64,000 nucleotides of DNA from Combretum micranthum. Taxonomy: Eukaryota; Streptophyta; Magnoliopsida; Myrtales; Combretaceae. The translations under genes and the position numbers were made by a program. This document shows positions 1 through 11,466 of the stretch, piece after piece. The notes below the pieces were generated by a model. That model did no database searches. It saw only the letters and a list, made by a program, of their open reading frames with translations, and was not told the origin of the DNA. Each line of letters opens with the position of its first letter. Position 1 is the first letter of the stretch. The stretch spans positions 434,001 through 498,000 of the forward strand of contig JAMXBD010001042.1 in assembly GCA_024138025.1 (NCBI GenBank). The letters run 5' to 3'.

Positions 1-1300
1 CTCTTAAAATACAAACTTTACAAATACTACTCAATTATGACTAGATAACATAATCTAAACACATACAGTAGTACTAACAAACATAGTACTTTAAAAGTTA
101 CAAAACCAAACTTGAAATACATACGATAGAAAACTTAGGTGCTTAATATTACAAAACATAGGCTTGGAGATAACATCGGTCTATACTATTACATTTCAAA
201 ACAAGGTCTTTCTTTTTCTCTTTTCCAATAAAACAAAATGGAATAGTCTATCACCCTAGTTATCCCACTCATCCAAGAATGCTTCACAATCAGTACCATA
301 AACCATGTCATCATAGTATTCATCATCATTGATACTTGTAAAGGAAAAAGTGAGCCAGGGGCTCAGTATACAACAACACAAACAAATACCAGATGGCACA
401 CAATCCTAACTAACACGATGCAAGAAATAATAGAATTATTTATATTTATTTAAGTAAAACATTTCAAAACTGGAGTATTCAAACTCCAATTTCAATCCTC
501 GGGAATCTAGGGGTCCTGAGTAACAGTAGTTGCTCAGGAGGTTGATATAAGCAGTTAAAATACTTATATCTCCGACATAACTTTACAATTAATAATCTCA
601 ACTAGGATTCACAGTCGTTACTCAAATTTACTTAACATAATTCATAATATCACCTAGTTCAACCGTGTCCATAAATGTGAACTAAATCATATTATTTATT
701 CTTAAGAATAAGCAAATGTTACACCGGTACCATTTCTCCTATCAATTACCCGCTGAACCACTTATGAAAGTCATTGCATCATGATAGGGGTAGTCCAAGT
801 GCTCAATCTACCATGTCAACCTCGATAATAGGGTTGCTGCTCCCCGGACAGGATTCAACGGCACATGAACAAACAATTTACACAAATTTTTAAGCCAATC
901 TTTAGTCAAATTTGATTTGATAATGTCTAACATGTCACTCAATAAATAAGTTACTGTGTACCTAAATAATAAGAACTATCGGGTAAATGACCGGTGTTCA
1001 AACTAGACTGAATACGAGAATTTGTCAAAGAACCATTTCATATAAAACATCATTAATTCATAATTAAATATCAAATCATTTTGACTTCATCAAACTCAAA
1101 TAAAATATCAAACCATGATAACTTCACATTCACACATGTATCTATACTTACTTATCTCATTTCATTATTTAAGCACATATCATTATTTTATTTTTAATTT
1201 TTATGAACAATATCGAAGAATCTATCATGCTCATGACAAAGGCCGTGATATCTATCGCGGGCACCATCACGGCCGTGATCTTGGGCCATGGTGCATATTA
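1..1300 (+). mobile_element. Fragment of a long Ty3/gypsy-type LTR
   Basis: This stretch shares ordered landmarks with the long LTR-like elements at 30084, 34486 and 51815: 'ggagtattcaaactcc' (about 473-488), a 'cctgagtaac...gctca' block, 'ggttgatataagcag' and a later 'ggattcaacggc' motif. No gag or pol lies here. It is a non-coding LTR fragment, cut on the left by the window edge. It ends where AT-rich DNA begins, just after a 14-bp perfect palindrome (ATCACGGCCGTGAT, about 1267-1280) that is mutated in the second copy. Assignment to a Tekay/Del-like clade is inference from LTR size and style. Confidence 0.65.
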
Positions 1301-1794
1301 TAACTATATTTAATAAGTTATATATGATATAACTCTTCATGTGTAATATATGTTTTGTTTTAAACATAAAAAATCATATGCATGTATGTCTTATATGTTG
1401 TGTTTGATATGTAATTTAGAGTTATAGTAATATAGGGCATATTTGTATATTTTCAATCATGTATTTAATAAGTATGTTATAGTAACATATAAAATTTGTA
1501 AATTCTCTTGTATGCTATCATAATTTGTCAAATTTGCATATTTTTATGTTATAATAATATATTAAATTTCTAATTTTTCAGTTATGTTATAAAAGAATAT
1601 ATATTAAATGTTATAATCAGACGTAAAAGCTTTATGTGAAAAATTTGTATGGGATTTGTATTCTATATGTTATATTTGTTATATTTGTATATGTATATCA
1701 TCTAATTCCTTCTATATATAATCATGTCATATGTATATATATATGAAATGTTATATCGGAAATATATTTTATACATGTTATAGTAACATACTAA
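1301..1794. repeat. AT-rich degenerate repeat block
   Basis: This is almost pure A/T sequence built from variants of 'ttatatgttatagtaatatataaaatttgtaaatgctctt'. The same motif family fills 24985-27515, 35881-36384 and 36856-37265. It always lies next to the 40-bp array, so it appears to be part of the same composite repeat. No coding potential. Confidence 0.75.
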
Positions 1795-2268
1795 GGAGAG
1801 TCTCTTCATTCCATGGACCATTTCACCATAATAGGGGGTATTTCCTCATTCTAGTATGCATTTTCACCACAATAGAAGGGATTTCCTCATTCCAGTAGAC
1901 ATTTTCACCACAACAGGCGGGTTTTCCTTATTCTATAGGGCTTTTCATCGTTGTAAGGTGGGATTCCCCATTCTGTGGACCATTTCACCACAAGAGGAGG
2001 GATTTCCTTGTTCCATGGGCATTTTCACCATAACAGGAGGTTTCCTTGTTCCAGAGACCTTTTCACTATTGTAGGGCTTAATTCCTCATTCTAGGTTTTT
2101 ACCAAATTAAGGTGAGACTCCCTATTCTAAGGACCATTTCACCAAAATAGAGGGGATTTTCTTGATCCAGGGGCTTTTTCACACCACAGGAGTTAATTCC
2201 TCGTTCCATGAGGCATTTCACTAAGGTGGGGGTTAATTCCTCAAAATAGGGCTTTTCACCAAAGTAAA
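1795..2268 (-). repeat. 40-bp satellite array, short block
   Basis: About eleven degenerate units of roughly 40 bp read as 'ccatttcaccataatagggggtatttcctcattctagg'. They are the same family as the large array at 27516-30083, in the orientation of its outer blocks. Short open frames across it are only translations of the repeat. Confidence 0.85.
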
Positions 2269-2356
2269 ATTTTTATAAATGAAACTTGTATAATATAACT
2301 ATATTTTATAAGTTATATATGATATAACTCTTCATGTGTAATATATATTTTATTTT

Positions 2357-3540
2357 AATAAAAGATAGAATCCAGTTTTTCTCATTAATATTGATTTCTA
2401 CTAGCAGCCACATTACTATTCTCACAAGACATATGAATGCAATTCTGTTTATTATGGCCTTTTATGGAATCCTTTCTTAACCGGATCTTTTCAAGAGTTG
2501 AGGGTTGTTCTTGAAGGTTAAGTATCTAACGGTAAAAACAATTTTTTTTTTTAATTAGGATTGTGGCTTGTGCATTTTCTAATCGTTTGGTAAGAGTGAA
2601 TCAAATAAATGGGTTTAAATGGTGATAGGCTGTGGGCTCTGGGGGACTAAACAAACGCCAATTAGACTTTACCTAGTAAAAAGTTGGGGTGTGAAAAAAA
2701 TGGATAGAATTGAAAAATCAAATTCAATTTGAAAGATACAGTTAACCAGTTCGTTGGTTTAGGTTTTGGTTTGTAGTCCTGGTTAATGATTTACCTTTTT
2801 AATATTTGTATATATTATATAATTTATATATATATATATATTTTTTTATAGATACATATGATTTGTATATGCATATTATTTTTTTACCAAGCTATATATA
2901 TAATTTATATATTTTAATGTTTCTTGGATTTTGATTAAAGTATTATATTTTGTTCTATGTTTGATGGGGGTTAATGTAGTAATTGATTTGACTTGATTTT
3001 TTTGATGATGATACATTCAGACCTGTTTTTTTTTTTTTTTCTTAATTTGATTTTTTCATTACATTAAATGATTCAAAATCGAAAATTGAAAAAATTAAGT
3101 GAAAAAAATGGTTAATCATTAAGGTGGTTATTGTTGATGGTGGATGAAGTAAGGATCGATGTTTAAAAAATAGGTTCATTGATCGGTTAATCAAACTGTG
3201 AACACTCGTAGTCAAAAGATATGAAATGCAGTTTCTAATCACTAAAACTCATTTGCAATTGCACAACTCTTTTCTTACCTAACCACAAGTACCAGCCTGT
3301 TGCTTGTAAGCCCCTCAATATAAAGGGAGATTGACATGGCCAAGGACAATGAATGTTTGAAACCATTCTTCAAGCCTATTTCATACATGTTGAAGGATTT
3401 TCATAATATTCTATAAAAACTTAAAAGAGTCTTATAGGAAAAACTCCACCATAACCGAATTTAGATTAATTGCCACAAACACCAATTAGTATAAGCTCAA
3501 AATACCCACAATATTCTACACAAAAAAACTTAGAATATGA
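2357..3540. other. No gene seen; low-complexity intergenic DNA
   Basis: AT-rich DNA with T-runs (about 3027-3041) and TA tracts (about 2819-2840). Around 2690-2790 are 'accggttt/ggttttggttt'-like stretches resembling degenerate ends of hAT-type elements, but no paired terminus or target duplication is visible. Confidence 0.5.
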
Positions 3541-4412
3541 GGAAGATAATGAAAATTGAGGTGATCAAGCTCGTAGAAAAAAATGGGAGCAAAATTATGA
3601 TAAGTTTTTAATTTATGCATAGTGATGATAAGTAAAGATCTGATCGTTGGTACCAACTATTATAGATATTTTGGCAATGAGTTGATGAAGAGTTTGAGAA
3701 AGGACAATTGTATGAGAAGGAAAAAAAATCCATTAAGACATGTCAACAATGTAAAGATCGGTAGTAAAAAAGCTCTAAAGATGTCATGAAATTTAGAGCT
3801 TATTACGATCAAATAAAACAACGTAAACAAGATAGAAAAAATGAGCATGATTATATAAAAGATGCTTATGATTTATTTAGAAAAAATGAGAATAAATTAT
3901 GTACCATTGAGCATTGTTGCCTTATGTTGTTTAATGAACCTAAATGGAGATCTAAATTCGGAAATGCCTAAAAAATACAAGCAAACATACCAAGATCAAT
4001 ATCTTTGGAGTATATACCAGCTCATCATCAAATAAAGACGTATCAACAAATAATGAGACAAGTGAAGTAGGCATTTTGTTTATCTAGTGGAGCGGCAGCA
4101 AAGAGAAAATGTAAAAAAAAAAAAAAGACTAAAAGTAGTGAGAAAGTAGATGAATTCATTTGCGAGATACAAGACCTAATCTCAATAGATCGTGATAAAG
4201 TGGAATTGCTATGTAAAATCATTGAATTGAAAGATACAAAAATTGAAACAACAAATGAGAAAGAACGCTACAAACAAGAAAAAGAACGTTGAAAGCAAAT
4301 TAAATTTAAAAAAATCAATAATGATGGCGGATACATCGTCAATGGATGATATACAAAAGGAATGGATAGAAAAGATGCGTAGAGAGATCATTAAAACAAG
4401 AAGGAATTATTA
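3541..4412 (+). pseudogene. PIF/Harbinger ORF1 (Myb/SANT-like, NAM-associated type) remnant
   Basis: ORF1 of PIF/Harbinger transposons encodes a Myb-like DNA-binding protein that works with the transposase. Here 3786-3971 translates to a segment with the family signature '..LCTIEHC....EPKWRSKF', matching the typical 'TLEHCW..L...PKW' block. After a frame change come a basic K-rich stretch (about 4100-4135, 'AAAKRK' followed by lysines) and a C-terminal segment (4324-4412) of the type 'DTSSM..IQKEW...RREII', which is also characteristic of this ORF. Stops and frame changes break it (for example a TGA at about 4290). The N-terminal Myb part is barely recognisable (3540-3780). It lies just upstream of the matching transposase remnant in the same orientation, the usual two-ORF layout. 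Alternative: a host NAM-associated gene, less likely given the neighbour. Confidence 0.7.
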
Positions 4413-4710
4413 GTACTGTAACCTTGACCTTTTAATTACGGCCACAAATGATACATCAGCTAGAACTGCCACCGCGATTTTGGGTCACAACATGAATTTG
4501 AGGCCCAGAAAACATCGTTTAGGCCTAAAATAGGCCTTTTAATTATTTTCATGTATTTTCTTTAAGAACTTTTTTATGGCAAACTAGCTGTTGTAAATTG
4601 GTAGTTGAAGTTCTATATAATGGCAAACAAGTACGTCTTCATAAAATTTACTCTTCAATTTTCTCACTTTCAAGTGTATAGTATAATATTCTACATCATA
4701 TCAAAACATA

Positions 4711-5273
4711 ATGTCTACTAGCAGCTCAAGTAGTTCTGATTCTAAGCAAAGCAATGATTGTGACAAAACAATCGATGAATTTATTTTATTAGGGATGAGT
4801 AATTTGCAATCTGAGTTAATTGCTCATTTATATTAAGTGATATCAAAGATATGCGATACCTCTATTACAAAACATATGTGAAAGGATATAAATAAGGGTC
4901 GTTTAGAAGGCCACAATCGTTTTTGTAATGACTACTTCTCGGACAACTCAGTGTACACCAATGAACATTTTCGACCTAGATTTCGGATGAGAAAAAGCGT
5001 GTTCCTCTGCATTGTATAAGCATTATAGGATTACTCATTCTACTTTGGATGAAGGAGGGATGCTGCCAGTTAACTTAGTACTTCACTACTATAGAAGTGT
5101 ATTGCAGCTATGCGAATGTTAGCACATGGTGCGAGTGATGCTTTAGATAACTAATTGCGGATGAGTAATCCTATTGTACAAGCACTATAGGATTACTCAT
5201 TCTACTTTAGATGAAGAAGGGATGTTGCCGGTAAAATTAGTACTTCACTATTATAGAAGTGTACTGCAGCTAT
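4711..5273 (+). pseudogene. PIF/Harbinger (ALP1/HARBI1-like) transposase, 5' remnant
   Basis: An ATG at 4711 opens a frame starting MSTSSSSSSDSKQS. Downstream pieces match the N-terminal part of plant Harbinger nucleases: 'EGHNRFCNDYFSDN.VYT..HFR.RFRMRK..FL.IV' (about 4905-5018) and 'KCIAAMRMLAHGASDALDN' (about 5094-5150), equivalent to the family's 'QKCTAAIRMLAYG..AD..D'. At least three in-frame stops interrupt it (after 'IAHLY', in the 'KHM*KD' segment and after 'DALDN'). The catalytic DDE half is missing: homology ends at 5273, exactly where the large segmental duplication begins. This is a dead, truncated transposase. Confidence 0.75.
5011..5272 (+). repeat. Internal duplication within the transposase remnant (offset 162 bp)
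   Basis: 5011-5110 ('attgtataagcattatagga...') is repeated with about one change in ten bases at 5173-5272. The 62 bp between them is unique transposase sequence. The second unit ends exactly at the junction with the segmental duplication, so it may have formed during that rearrangement. Confidence 0.85.
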
Positions 5274-6079
5274 TCTAGTCTTTCTCTCTGTGTCTCCCGC
5301 TCCTTCCTTCGAAACCCAAAAACAACCATTACATGAAACATGAATATAGTTTTAAAGTTTTGGCAGCTTCTTGTTTCCTTTTTTTTTTTTTTTCCTTTTG
5401 GTTTAGGAAATGTTATAATGGTCAATTTATATTCTGTGTTGAACATATATGTTCTTGGTTTGTTTCAAAATCAAAATTTTATGGGGTCTTAAAAATTTAA
5501 AGTTCTTGATTTTAGACTTGATTGAGTAATTGATTCCCTTTTTTTGAAATTACTTACTAGTTTCTCTAGAAAAGTAAAGGTTATTTTTTTTTCCTTTCAT
5601 TTTTCCATTATTTTGCTTAGGAAAGATAGTAGGGTTAATAAAAACTCTCTACGAACTTGGTGAGTTGACTTTGTAATTTTGATTGAACTTCTAAAATTTC
5701 AAGAATTAGAACATTAAAGCTCCACCATTTAATTGTTTAGAAATTCCAATATTTGAAAGACATGTATGGTTGTACATTTAAGAAAGCATGTATTATACAC
5801 CTACCGATGCCCGCAAACAGATGTGCAACGACTATATCTTGCAAAAATAAAGATATTCCATACACATCACATACAGATACAAATATGTGAGCATCCTCGG
5901 GGGAGTATTTGTATTTAATCATATTTTTATTCAACTTTTTGTTTCCAAAATCTATGATGTGGGTTTAAAATTTAGAGGTTGAAATTTTAATAAATTTTCT
6001 AGATTAACAAAAGACAAGGTAGATTTTGTATGTTAAATTTTTTTGTAACATTTTTTATATGTTAATTTGAGCTTTCAAA

Positions 6080-6360
6080 CTCCATTAATGGTATTTGTTC
6101 TTCGAGATGGAGAGCGCGGGGGAGGGGGGGAGTGAAAAAAACAATAAAAAAAGTTTTTGCCAACATGGACGAAAAATTAATATTTAATCATTTTTTATTA
6201 CTACATAAGCCAATGGACTGAAAAATGAACGTTTTCTGTCAAAATATACTTTATATGAAATTTTGAAAGAGTTTAAGTATTGTCTCTATAAAAAAATTTC
6301 TTTAGATACAATTATGTTACAATCGAAAAAGCTCAGGTACCGTTGATAAAACTTAACCTA
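6080..6360 (+). mobile_element. Right terminal part of a Mutator-like element (left half missing)
   Basis: This stretch corresponds to the right inverted terminus of the complete element at 57749-59685. It ends '...cgttgataaaacttaaccta' and is followed by catatgcaa (6361-6369), the sequence that forms the target duplication in the complete copy. The matching left terminus is absent: upstream of 5274 the sequence is a PIF/Harbinger remnant. The element was therefore cut when the segment was duplicated. Confidence 0.8.
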
Positions 6361-8603
6361 CATATGCAAGTGGCAACGCAGGTTGATAGATTGCTAATAA
6401 AGGTTACTTTTGAGCTCCCATTATGATGTCCTTAGAGAACATTTAAAAAAAAGAGGTGAAAATGAATTTTTCCTCTTGATTTTTCTATTAAATAAATTGT
6501 ATAGATCATTCGTAGACATTTTGAAAGCTATATGCATTCCATTTATTTTTTAAAAGCAACATTCATTGTCCTAAAACATACATGGACTCCAATTTTTTCC
6601 TTCCCCAACCCCTCCCCCCCCCCCCTCCCCTCTCGGGCAAATTCCCTACCTATATGTAAGTTTTAGTTTCGCATATGCATTCAAATGTGATCTTAAGTCT
6701 CTAAGTCCGAGTACCAGAACTTTCTTTTCGTTATGGTTACCTCCACTAATTCTCTTATTTCTTTACTTACTCTTCGTCTTCCTTTTTATATAAAAACTTA
6801 AAACAACTAGGTCTCTTAATCAACTTGTCTTACCTTAATAACAAAAGTATCATCTATTTTTCCAATTTCGAACTTCCTAGTATTAGCAATAGTGAATGAA
6901 GATATAGTAAACGCCACAACTTCTGCACCAGTATACACACTTTGCATAGTCCTTTTCTTATTATGTAGGACACTTTCATCTCTTCTTGTAGTTTGATGAC
7001 ACTATCTATAAGTGAGTTTCTCCCTCCCCTCCCTCCCTCTCTCCCTCTCCTCTCTGTCTCTCTCTTCAATTGATTTGCAAGGTTTTAGGAGTTATTCTTA
7101 TCATGCAAACGAATCATATCATCACTCACTATATTTAATATTCAAAGTTTTGACATTTTGATGTTTGGTTATTTTTGGTAGTACATAGAGTTTGCTTATG
7201 GAATTTGGCCACTCTTTTAATTTTATATTTTGAAAAAAAAGAATAATTACTATGAAGTGATTTAATGACTTTTGTACGTAGTCTCCTACATTCCAACATT
7301 TACCAATCAAAGCTGTATTTTAAGTTTTTGGAGTCCAATTCCCTATAATTAATTCATTTTATAAAAATATATCAAATTTAACAAATTGACAAAAACGATT
7401 AATTAATTGCTACGCTAATGCTTGTATCAACTGAATTTACACATAGAAAGTCATGTTAGGAAAAATAAGGTATATTTTTGTTTTAGGGAATAAGTGTGAA
7501 CTTTTAAGAAAAACTATGGGTTTGTGACATTTCAAAATTTTTAAGGGGTAAGTCATGCAATTGTAATTTATCTCCTTTTTATTTAAGTAATGGAGCTTCA
7601 TTCATTTTGTGATAAAACCAAAATTTGGAAAGAGTAGATCAATCTCTTTCTCTCATCCTCATTTGATGTAGGTATTCTTTAGCCTGCATAAGAAACACAA
7701 GTAAACTGAGTAGCATCCCAAGTGGTTCAAACGTAGACACTTTGATACTTTAATTAGTAGCGGTATATAGGAAGTATGAAACATAGTTCCAACAATTTAA
7801 AAGTGGCTAGGAGAGAAGTAAGTTGTCTCTGTATTCAAAGTAAGAGAATCTAGTAAATAACTTATGATAGAAGTTTTTTTCTTCTTCTACAAAAGTCGTC
7901 CCCCTAATACCCCCAACACCCCCACACATACCCAATCCTTGTGATTAAGGGATATATGCTGCCTTTCTCCCGTACGAGTGGGTACGTGCTTACTTGTCTT
8001 TCTTGAATCTAGTTATAACTGCTTGAGTTTGGTCATGACAACCACATACTGGAAATCGACTGTGGCTTTCTTGACTAGGAAAAAGACTTGATTTGATCTT
8101 CCCTTCGAATGGAAGATCTTGTTAGGTTGCATTTGGGTCTATACGATTGGTCAAAATTTGACGGTCAATTTATCAAAATTGAGTATGAATCTTTTTAAAT
8201 TAATAACCCCACAACTAAAAATTACAATGATTTGAGGACAACAATTGTTAGTTGTCATTATCTTGCCATTGTTTATCAAAAACTTTGTTTAATTTGTAAA
8301 TCATGAATTTTTCATGAAGATTCATGATTGGAGTTAAGAATTCTTTTTTTTTTTCCTCTTCTTTTTGGTTGCTATAAGTTAGAGTCTTCATATATTTTTA
8401 ATATGAAAATTATAAATGTCTAAATTGTAGTATATTTTGGTATTGAAGACTTAATAGAGGTACCTTAGGTGGAAACCCCAAAACATGGGGATGAAATTTA
8501 GAGAAAGGTTGCTAACATGCAATTGACTTCAACAAAAAGTGGAAAATCACCTTAATTATGTAGTTGGTGGGTTCATTATATAATCAAAGACATTAGGTAA
8601 GAG

Positions 8604-9325
8604 TAGACATCGTCACGGTTCCAGAACTGAACCAAACCGGAATCGTCTATCACGGTTTCGATTCAATTCTATGGAATCAACGGTTCCTAGTTCCAGTTTT
8701 GAAACCGCGGAATTGCCTTTTTCTTAAGTAAAAAAAATAAATTTTATATTTTAATAAAATAAATTTTAAACTCAAAATAATTAATTATTGCGTCTAAAAG
8801 TATTAAATAATTTAGCCAAATTTTCTAAATTTTTTTAGACTACGCATTTATTTATATATAAACACAACTAATATTAATTATAATTAATAATATGATATCG
8901 CAAAATAATTTTGAGGATAACAAGAAAATTGTAATACAAAAAATAGGCTCAAGTTATTAAAGAATGAATTTTGCTTTTAAGAGAAGTTTATATAAACTAA
9001 ATTATTTATAATTTTAAGTTATGTTTATTTGTATTATTGATAATAAAACATTAAATATCGTAAATAGGTAATAAATTTTACTATTCATAAGAAATAGTGT
9101 AAACATTAATAATTATATATTTAATATAATTTTAAATTTTTTACATAATTCTTTCTTTTTTTTTAATGGAGTCGGTTGGAACCACCGGTTCCATCTGGTT
9201 TTAGGCCTAGAACCGTTTAGGAACAGAAAAACCGATGGTTTCTTGGCCGGTTCTAGGGTTCTAGAACTGCCAGTGATGGTTCCGATTCAGTTCCCCGATT
9301 CGAAATCGAACAATGCTTATGTCTA
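8604..9325. mobile_element. Non-autonomous hAT-type transposon, 722 bp
   Basis: The insertion is flanked by perfect 8-bp target duplications GGTAAGAG (8596-8603 and 9326-9333). It begins TAGACAT and ends ATGTCTA, a 7-bp perfect terminal inverted repeat with looser matching beyond. Its subterminal regions are rich in 'ggttcc/ggaacc/accgg' motifs and its centre is AT-rich and non-coding. The equivalent site in the duplicated copy (about 61852-61866) lacks it. An 8-bp duplication and short TIR are hallmarks of the hAT superfamily. There is no transposase, so it must have been moved in trans. Confidence 0.9.
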
Positions 9326-10599
9326 GGTAAGAGAGTACCTTCATTGAATACTTCATCTTGTGATCGATCACTATGGTTTATTTTGATTTTTAAGGTTAAG
9401 AATGGGATCTCTAAGTGTATTTAGGGGTTAATTTTGATTATTTAGCATGTGATTATAGGCTTCTTCTCCATCATTAGGACTATAGAAGTTGGTGAGCAAG
9501 TACTAAGTACGATGTTGTTGAGTGTATGGTTGTGAATGTAAGTTTAGATTAGTTAACTTAAAATTATCCAGCCTTAAGTTATTGTTTATGCTTAACCATT
9601 CTAGAAAAAATAAATGGGTTATACATTGGGTATTTGTTATCTATTGAGGGTCTAACATTTGAAATGAAAATAGCTTTTAGTTTAGACATTGATGCCACTT
9701 ATGCTGTGGATATGCATGTTACTAGTATAGTGGAGCCAAATTTGATTAGGTTAGAACATTTGTGGATAAGCTATTAACAAGTTGTAATAGTGGTATGGCA
9801 CATTACTATAAATGGAGGCAATAGTTTGAATTATTACTTGAAAGTACATAGTTAACTCAATAGGGGACATTTACCTGTAATATGGTTTCAAATATCCCTT
9901 AGTATTAAGTTGTGGTTTTTTAGGATCAATGGGTCGATAATCAAATATGCAAGGACCTCACCTTGGTTATTCTTGTTGCCTCTATTTGAAATGGAAAAAC
10001 TATAAGTGAGGGATCAACATTTGGGGTTGAGTTTAATAAAAGAATCAAACTTTCAAGTAATAAAATAGAAGATCAATTTTACATTACACATATAAAAGTA
10101 AAGATCAAACTTTTAAGTGATCAAAATGGAGAATTAATGTTTTGCTAAGTGGTTCAAATGGTAAACATGCTACGTGATTCCAATTTAATGGTTACTTAAA
10201 CAACTTTGGATAAATCTATTTTTTATTTTAACTGCTTAATAGTTTAATCCTTTGATTAAATTTGTCTCTAAATATTAATACTTTTGATTGTAATTTTCCC
10301 CATTGTTATAAATAAGAAATCTCAATTAAACTGTGCATATTATTTGTAATCGTATGTGCGTTGGTATAATTGTTTAAGTGTGCGTTCGATATGACATAAA
10401 TGCGTAATTTGCATGATGATTACTTATTAGGCTTCATAGTCCATCCGTGTTTAGAGTATAGTGATTTAAGTGTTTAAGATTGGGGAAATGAGGGAGAATA
10501 ATGGTTTTCAAGCCATATATATTGTTGCTAACACATAAAGACACATGGGAGGTTGTTACACCTTATAGGTTTTTATTTTTATATTTTCATTTTTGGTCG

Positions 10600-10812
10600 T
10601 TCAAAAATTTTGAGTGGCTTTGACTCTAGTTACCACCTTAAGAAGTAGAGCACCGCACCTCTTTTATATTTTTTGTGAGGTATTCAACTCTAGCACACCA
10701 TACCTTTCTTTGGATGGGGTATGGCGACCTATCAATAAGGCCCTAACATTAACAGTAGAGATTGAATCTTACCATTTTGATAGATTAAGGCTTGTCCTTA
10801 TTAACTGAGCTA
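10600..10812 (-). repeat. tRNA-derived SINE-like sequence (copy 1)
   Basis: On the minus strand, starting near 10812, the sequence has an A-box-like TAGCTCAGTTAATAAGG and, about 45 bases later, a B-box-like GATTCAATCTC. This is the spacing of an RNA polymerase III internal promoter. A non-tRNA body of about 130 bp follows. No cloverleaf acceptor pairing is evident, so this is a SINE or tRNA-related repeat rather than a functional tRNA gene. The same sequence occurs at 63130-63345. A 64-residue plus-strand open frame across it is probably fortuitous. Confidence 0.5.
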
Positions 10813-11466
10813 ATTATCATTGGCATTCCTTTTAGGTTCAAAACATGATAAATTAAAGGTTATTGCATCTTTGATAAGTTTAACAGTTGTCCTTGTACCA
10901 AGCTTAAAGTTAATGGATTCATTTTCAACTTTTGGAGATTATTTGTTGTAGAGGGTCATATTGATAATTAGGCTTTTGACCTTATTTAATGCCACGGGCC
11001 GGTCTTCTGGCTAGTGATAAGGCTTAGAAGATTGAGTCCGATAAGGGATGTCATAGGGAGATTTGGCTTGGTAGGCTTGGAACAAACATCGTCGAACCGA
11101 TTCATTTTGCTTTCAGCTTATTTTGGTTTTCTCGTGCATGAAAAGTAGACTTCATAAATATCGTTCCAGGTTAATTTTATTTAAAAAAAGTACGGCTTAT
11201 GTGGACTAAAAAAAGTCTTCGTCTTTTTTATATTGAAAATGAGTTTCTTTTATATAATAAAAGCCATCAAACTCATTTCCAGCCCAATCCATTATTATAA
11301 GAAAAGGAGGCTTTAATATTAGCCATTGGATCATTATAAAATGATATAATAGTTACTAGCAATACTTGATCTCGACCATTCGTTCGAGTGCTATCCAATT
11401 GCTGGCATTAATCTCCACCACCTATAAATTGGAGGTTCCTCCTCTTACTTGGGTAAGATTTTACGT

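Larger units (their letters stand above)
1..2356. repeat. Left copy of a 2.34 kb direct repeat
   Basis: The sequence from the first base to about 2356 reappears in the same orientation at 34605-36946, with only scattered substitutions and small indels (for example about 12 extra bases near 945 in this copy). It has three parts: an LTR-derived stretch (1-1300), an AT-rich block (1300-1794) and a 40-bp tandem array (1795-2268), followed by a short AT tail. Similarity stops just after a shared TTTTATTTTAA. The left end is cut by the window edge, so the true repeat may be longer. Confidence 0.93.
5274..11466 (+). repeat. Segmental duplication, copy 1 (partner 58567-64000)
   Basis: From 'tctagtctttctctc' at 5274 to 'gggtaagatt' near 11466, the sequence is colinear with 58567-64000 in the same orientation. 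Substitutions and small indels are scattered throughout. The one large difference is a 730-bp hAT-type insertion (with target duplication) in this copy. The block contains the right part of a Mutator-like element, a tRNA-like SINE and otherwise non-coding DNA. Pyrimidine-rich tracts sit at 6606-6632 and 7018-7066. The partner runs off the window, so the right boundary is not determined here. Confidence 0.95.

Noticed and set aside
1115..1303. 62-residue frame with an H/Y-rich sequence
   Set aside because: Not kept open equivalently in the second copy at 35700-35880; lies in LTR-derived non-coding DNA.
10614..10808. Conserved small peptide shared by both segmental copies
   Set aside because: The two versions differ at the N-terminus and at many residues, and the region reads better as a tRNA-derived SINE on the other strand.
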